Shown here piece after piece: positions 5,846-8,599 of a stretch of 8,599 nt of DNA. Below the pieces are notes generated by a model. It did no database searches and was not told where the DNA came from. It was given only the letters and a program-made list of their open reading frames with translations. Positions within the stretch are counted from its first letter, which is position 1; every line of letters begins with the position of its first letter. The stretch comes from CAZUSO01 sp964622775 (GTDB lineage Bacteria > Bacteroidota > Bacteroidia > Chitinophagales > Chitinophagaceae): positions 1 through 8,599 of the forward strand of contig CAZUSO010000092.1 of NCBI GenBank assembly GCA_964622775.1, written 5' to 3'. A program made the translations under genes and the position numbers.

Positions 5846-6027
5846 AAAGGGAGCTAATCGTTTCCTTGCTGAATGGAACAAATCCTCAAATTTTTCAGGT
5901 TGATTTCAATATTGCTGTTGTCGAAAATGTTAACAACCATAAGGAAAGCACTAACGGTAGCGTGGGTATCCTCGCCGACTACAAACTATGGAGTACAGAA
6001 TATACCATTGTGTCTTCCAGGCCCTAA
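5812..6027 (+). pseudogene. Possible C-terminal gene remnant downstream of folK
   Basis: The stretch between folK and the convergent MMPL gene has an open frame ending in TAA at 6025-6027. From about 5870 it reads like real protein (NPQIFQVDFNIAVVENV, later GSVGILADYKLW and IVSSRP). It has no ATG, overlaps the folK end in another frame, and matches no family I can name. It could be the surviving tail of a deleted gene, or an open frame by chance. Nothing else was seen here; there is no strong terminator between the convergent genes, only a GTTGT/ACAAC arm pair around 5920. Confidence 0.2.
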
Positions 6028-6031
6028 CAGC

Positions 6032-8389
6032 TTATCGACCAGCTCCGTTCTTCCTGATGGCTTTTTTATGTTTTGCCTTAGCCATCCATACCAGTAGCGC
6101 CGGTTGCAACGTGAGGTTAAACAGCATGGCCAGCAATAAGGTAAGTGCCGTTAAATAACCGAGTGATTTGGTGCCTACAAAGTCGGAAACGGCAAATACG
6201 CCAAAACCCGCCACTAAGATCATAGAAGTGAAAATAATGCTCAGGCCGGTATCGCGAATCGTACGACGTACGGTCATCTCAATATCTTCATCATGAGTGG
6301 ATAACTCCTGTTTGAAATTGACTAAGAACCGGATCGTAACATCTACCGTGATACCCAAGGCCACACTGAATACCAGAACCGTTGAGGGTTTCAGGGCCAC
6401 GCCCAGCCATCCCATCAATCCGGCAGTAATGAGTATCGGCACGATATTGGTCACGATTGCAATGGTTACAATCCGCCAGGAGCGGAACAGGATAACCATG
6501 CAAACTAAGATCATGGCAAAGGCCAGCAGCAAACTATCCCTGAGGCTGTTGATGATAAACCGGCTGCCTTCCAGGAAGGTGATGGTGGTTCCGGTAAACG
6601 TAATTTCATAATCGCCCGTACCGAAAATCTGCTTTGCCTGCTCCTGAATACGATCTAGAAGAATCGGCAACCGCTTTGAGCCGATATCCGCCATATTCAC
6701 GCTTAACCGGATAATAGCGCCCGTAGTATCTAAAAATGAATACAATAACTGGTTGAGTTCTGAATCTTTATCCGATTCTTTTCCCTTTTTGAATGCACTG
6801 ATCAGTTGAGGTCGCAACGCATTAAATTCAAATGAAGATGGAAGCGTATAGCTTTCCTTTCCGCCGCCTACGATGCCCTGTCTTACGAATTTCACACCTT
6901 TAATCAGGGATAAGCCGCCGCCAATCTCATTATACGATTGCAATACATTGCTGAAAGAATCTACCTTTTCCCAGGTATTGAGTGAAGTGAGCGCTCCGTA
7001 TTTTTTCTTCGTACTGATCATGATTTCCAAAGGCATCACACCTTTAAAATGCTGCTCAAAAAATTTCAGGTCAGTATATATCTTATCGGTTCGGGGCAAA
7101 TCATCTACAATATGTCCCACTGCCCGCAGACGCAGCATGCCCGCTACCGCCATAATACATACGGCAAGCGTTCCGGTATAAATCCATTTTCTGTTATGAA
7201 AAACCAGGGTCGTAAATGAATCCAGTAATTTATTCATCCATTTGCTTTCCAGATAATTGGTATGCCGTGCCTTAGGAGGCTTCAAAAAGCTAAGAATCGC
7301 CGGGATCAATATTAGCGAAATGATAAAAAGCCCCATGATGTTCAGGCCGGCTACCAGGCCAAATTCACTCAGGATAATACTTTTAGTAAAGAAAAATACA
7401 CCAAAGCCAATAGCTGCGGTCAGGTTGGTAAACAGGGTGACAATAGCCATCTTACCCACCATTTCCCGCACAGCCGGGATTTGTTGCGCCCGCTCGGCAA
7501 ATGATGCGTGGTATTTATTCAAAAAATAAATACAATTCGGTATGCCTATGACAACGATCAGTGGCGGAATAACTCCCGTGAGCAGGGTCAGCTTGTAGCC
7601 CAGCAGTGTCATCGTACCGAAAGACCACAGTACGCCAATAGCCACCACTACCATGGAGATTAACACAGCAGACAGAGAGCGGAAGAATACTAATAATATT
7701 ACGGCAGTAAAAGCAAAAGACAGGATTAAAAACAGCTTCAGTTCATGGTTGACCTTATTAGCCATCTGGGTGCGGATCAGCGGAAGGCCGGAATAATGCA
7801 TCTCCACCTGATGCGCTGCTCCAAAAGAATCGGCAATAGCAGTGATATAATCTATCACGGCTACGCGCTCAATTGAATTCAACACATCTTTATTGATCCT
7901 TACCGCCATCAGGTAAGCTTTGGTTTCCGGGTTATACAGTAATCCCTGATAAAACGGCATATCCAAAAAGCGATCCCGGAGGCTGTCGCTATTTTGCTCC
8001 GTCACCGTATCCGGGAAGATCCTTTGTACGCCCATTTTGCCCAAACTGTCCCTAACCACAGCAACGGCAGTAGGGATGCCCAGCACATTTTCCACATACG
8101 GAGCTTTAGCAAGGTCGCGGGACAACTTCAGGTAATCATTAAAAAACGTAAGGTTAAACAGGTCATTTTCCCGAACCCCGATCATCATGTTATTAGCATC
8201 GTCCCCGAAGGTATTCTTAAACAACAGATAATCCTTATACTTAGGGTTGTCTGTAGGAATGGCATTGGTATAATCAAAGCTCAATTGCACCCGGGTAGCC
8301 TGATATCCCATAAAACCGGTAAAGGCAAGCAATAAAATCAACAGGGGAATGCGAAAACGAATAATCCGGTCAGCGATACGATACCACAT
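6032..8389 (-). CDS. MMPL/RND-superfamily membrane transporter
   Basis: A 785-residue inner-membrane protein with the duplicated layout of MMPL/HpnN-type RND exporters, which move lipids or other hydrophobic molecules using proton flow; the substrate here is unknown. It has one membrane helix (about 13-30), a large periplasmic domain (31-215), helices 2-6 (about 218-369), a helix at 401-418, a second periplasmic domain (about 420-612), and five helices (about 616-768), twelve in all. It ends in a short basic tail (KAKHKKAIRK). The TM10 motif ALGITVDVTIRFLVNF keeps an acidic residue (Asp683) where the family has its proton-relay Asp; the matching TM4 motif IGIPNCIYFLNKY has Asn285 instead. The ATG at 8389 is followed by the expected short cytoplasmic start before TM1. 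There is no Shine-Dalgarno; TACCTTCG at 8465-8458 on the minus strand is a near match to a -7 box. No membrane-fusion or outer-membrane partner gene lies in the window. Confidence 0.88.
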   Translation of the reverse strand: MWYRIADRIIRFRIPLLILLLAFTGFMGYQATRVQLSFDYTNAIPTDNPKYKDYLLFKNTFGDDANNMMIGVRENDLFNLTFFNDYLKLSRDLAKAPYVENVLGIPTAVAVVRDSLGKMGVQRIFPDTVTEQNSDSLRDRFLDMPFYQGLLYNPETKAYLMAVRINKDVLNSIERVAVIDYITAIADSFGAAHQVEMHYSGLPLIRTQMANKVNHELKLFLILSFAFTAVILLVFFRSLSAVLISMVVVAIGVLWSFGTMTLLGYKLTLLTGVIPPLIVVIGIPNCIYFLNKYHASFAERAQQIPAVREMVGKMAIVTLFTNLTAAIGFGVFFFTKSIILSEFGLVAGLNIMGLFIISLILIPAILSFLKPPKARHTNYLESKWMNKLLDSFTTLVFHNRKWIYTGTLAVCIMAVAGMLRLRAVGHIVDDLPRTDKIYTDLKFFEQHFKGVMPLEIMISTKKKYGALTSLNTWEKVDSFSNVLQSYNEIGGGLSLIKGVKFVRQGIVGGGKESYTLPSSFEFNALRPQLISAFKKGKESDKDSELNQLLYSFLDTTGAIIRLSVNMADIGSKRLPILLDRIQEQAKQIFGTGDYEITFTGTTITFLEGSRFIINSLRDSLLLAFAMILVCMVILFRSWRIVTIAIVTNIVPILITAGLMGWLGVALKPSTVLVFSVALGITVDVTIRFLVNFKQELSTHDEDIEMTVRRTIRDTGLSIIFTSMILVAGFGVFAVSDFVGTKSLGYLTALTLLLAMLFNLTLQPALLVWMAKAKHKKAIRKNGAGR

Positions 8390-8562
8390 AAATCATAACA
8401 ATTATCAGTTTGGAATACCCTGTCAGGAAATAGCAGAAAGGGAACAAAAAAACGGGGCGAAGGTAAGCCAATAAATTTTTTCAGGTTCTTTATATTTTAA
8501 TCGGGTGCATCCCAAATTGTCGCGCCGGAGCAATCTCCCGAATATAAAAGGTATCGTCATCC

Positions 8563-8570
8563 TATGTTTG
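8563..8570 (+). promoter_or_regulatory. Promoter-like -7 box pointing out of the window
   Basis: TATGTTTG, followed by C, is an exact TAnnTTTG match on the plus strand, divergent from the MMPL gene, with no gene start before the right edge. No clear -33 TTTG was found. It suggests a plus-strand gene beginning just beyond 8599. Confidence 0.3.
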
Positions 8571-8599
8571 CACAGTGTTCTATTTTTCTAATAAGTTAT

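Noticed and set aside
6297..8335. Several plus-strand open frames inside the MMPL gene
   Set aside because: All are antisense shadows of a long, clearly coding membrane protein.
1..8599. CRISPR arrays, tRNA/rRNA genes, complete insertion sequences
   Set aside because: No regularly spaced repeats, no cloverleaf sequence with the T-loop signature and no transposase frame were seen on either strand.

Overview
The window looks like a piece of a Bacteroidota chromosome, most plausibly Chitinophagales/Chitinophagaceae-like. This rests on TAnnTTTG-type -7 promoter boxes upstream of several genes, the general lack of Shine-Dalgarno sequences, and protein types common in that phylum: an AraC-HTH/MGMT Ada-like protein, a type II NADH dehydrogenase, an MMPL-type RND exporter, and a RelE/ParE-like toxin pair. 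The organism call is an inference from gene content and signals, not from a marker gene.

Layout. (1) 1-1800 is AT-rich and accessory in character. It holds the 3' part of an Ada-like O6-alkylguanine-DNA alkyltransferase whose end is fused out of frame to an interior piece of a RhuM-family gene. An intergenic stretch with a large imperfect inverted repeat follows, then a DinB-superfamily gene on the minus strand with a good Bacteroidota promoter. (2) 1800-3110 is a scrap zone. It has a promoter-like box leading into an open but startless reading frame that contains a 26-nt palindrome, then a minus-strand toxin-antitoxin-like pair. The small antitoxin-like ORF is intact. The toxin is split by a frameshift exactly at an A_AAA_AAG heptamer. 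(3) 3115-8389 is ordinary core-type DNA: ndh (minus), an AhpD-like carboxymuconolactone decarboxylase family gene (minus), folK (plus, divergent from it), and a 785-residue MMPL/RND-family membrane protein (minus, convergent with folK). The last 200 bases are upstream sequence of the MMPL gene and carry a plus-strand promoter-like box pointing out of the window.

How the genes relate. No multi-gene operon is evident except the toxin-antitoxin-like pair. The core genes are single units with their own upstream regions: respiratory NADH oxidation, a peroxidase-like thiol protein, folate biosynthesis, and lipid or hydrophobic-substrate export.

I found no convincing new defence or mobile system. 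The points most worth checking are the frameshifted toxin (decay versus programmed -1 frameshifting), the ada-rhuM chimera, and the inverted-repeat element beside the DinB gene. No tRNA, rRNA, CRISPR array or complete insertion sequence was seen.
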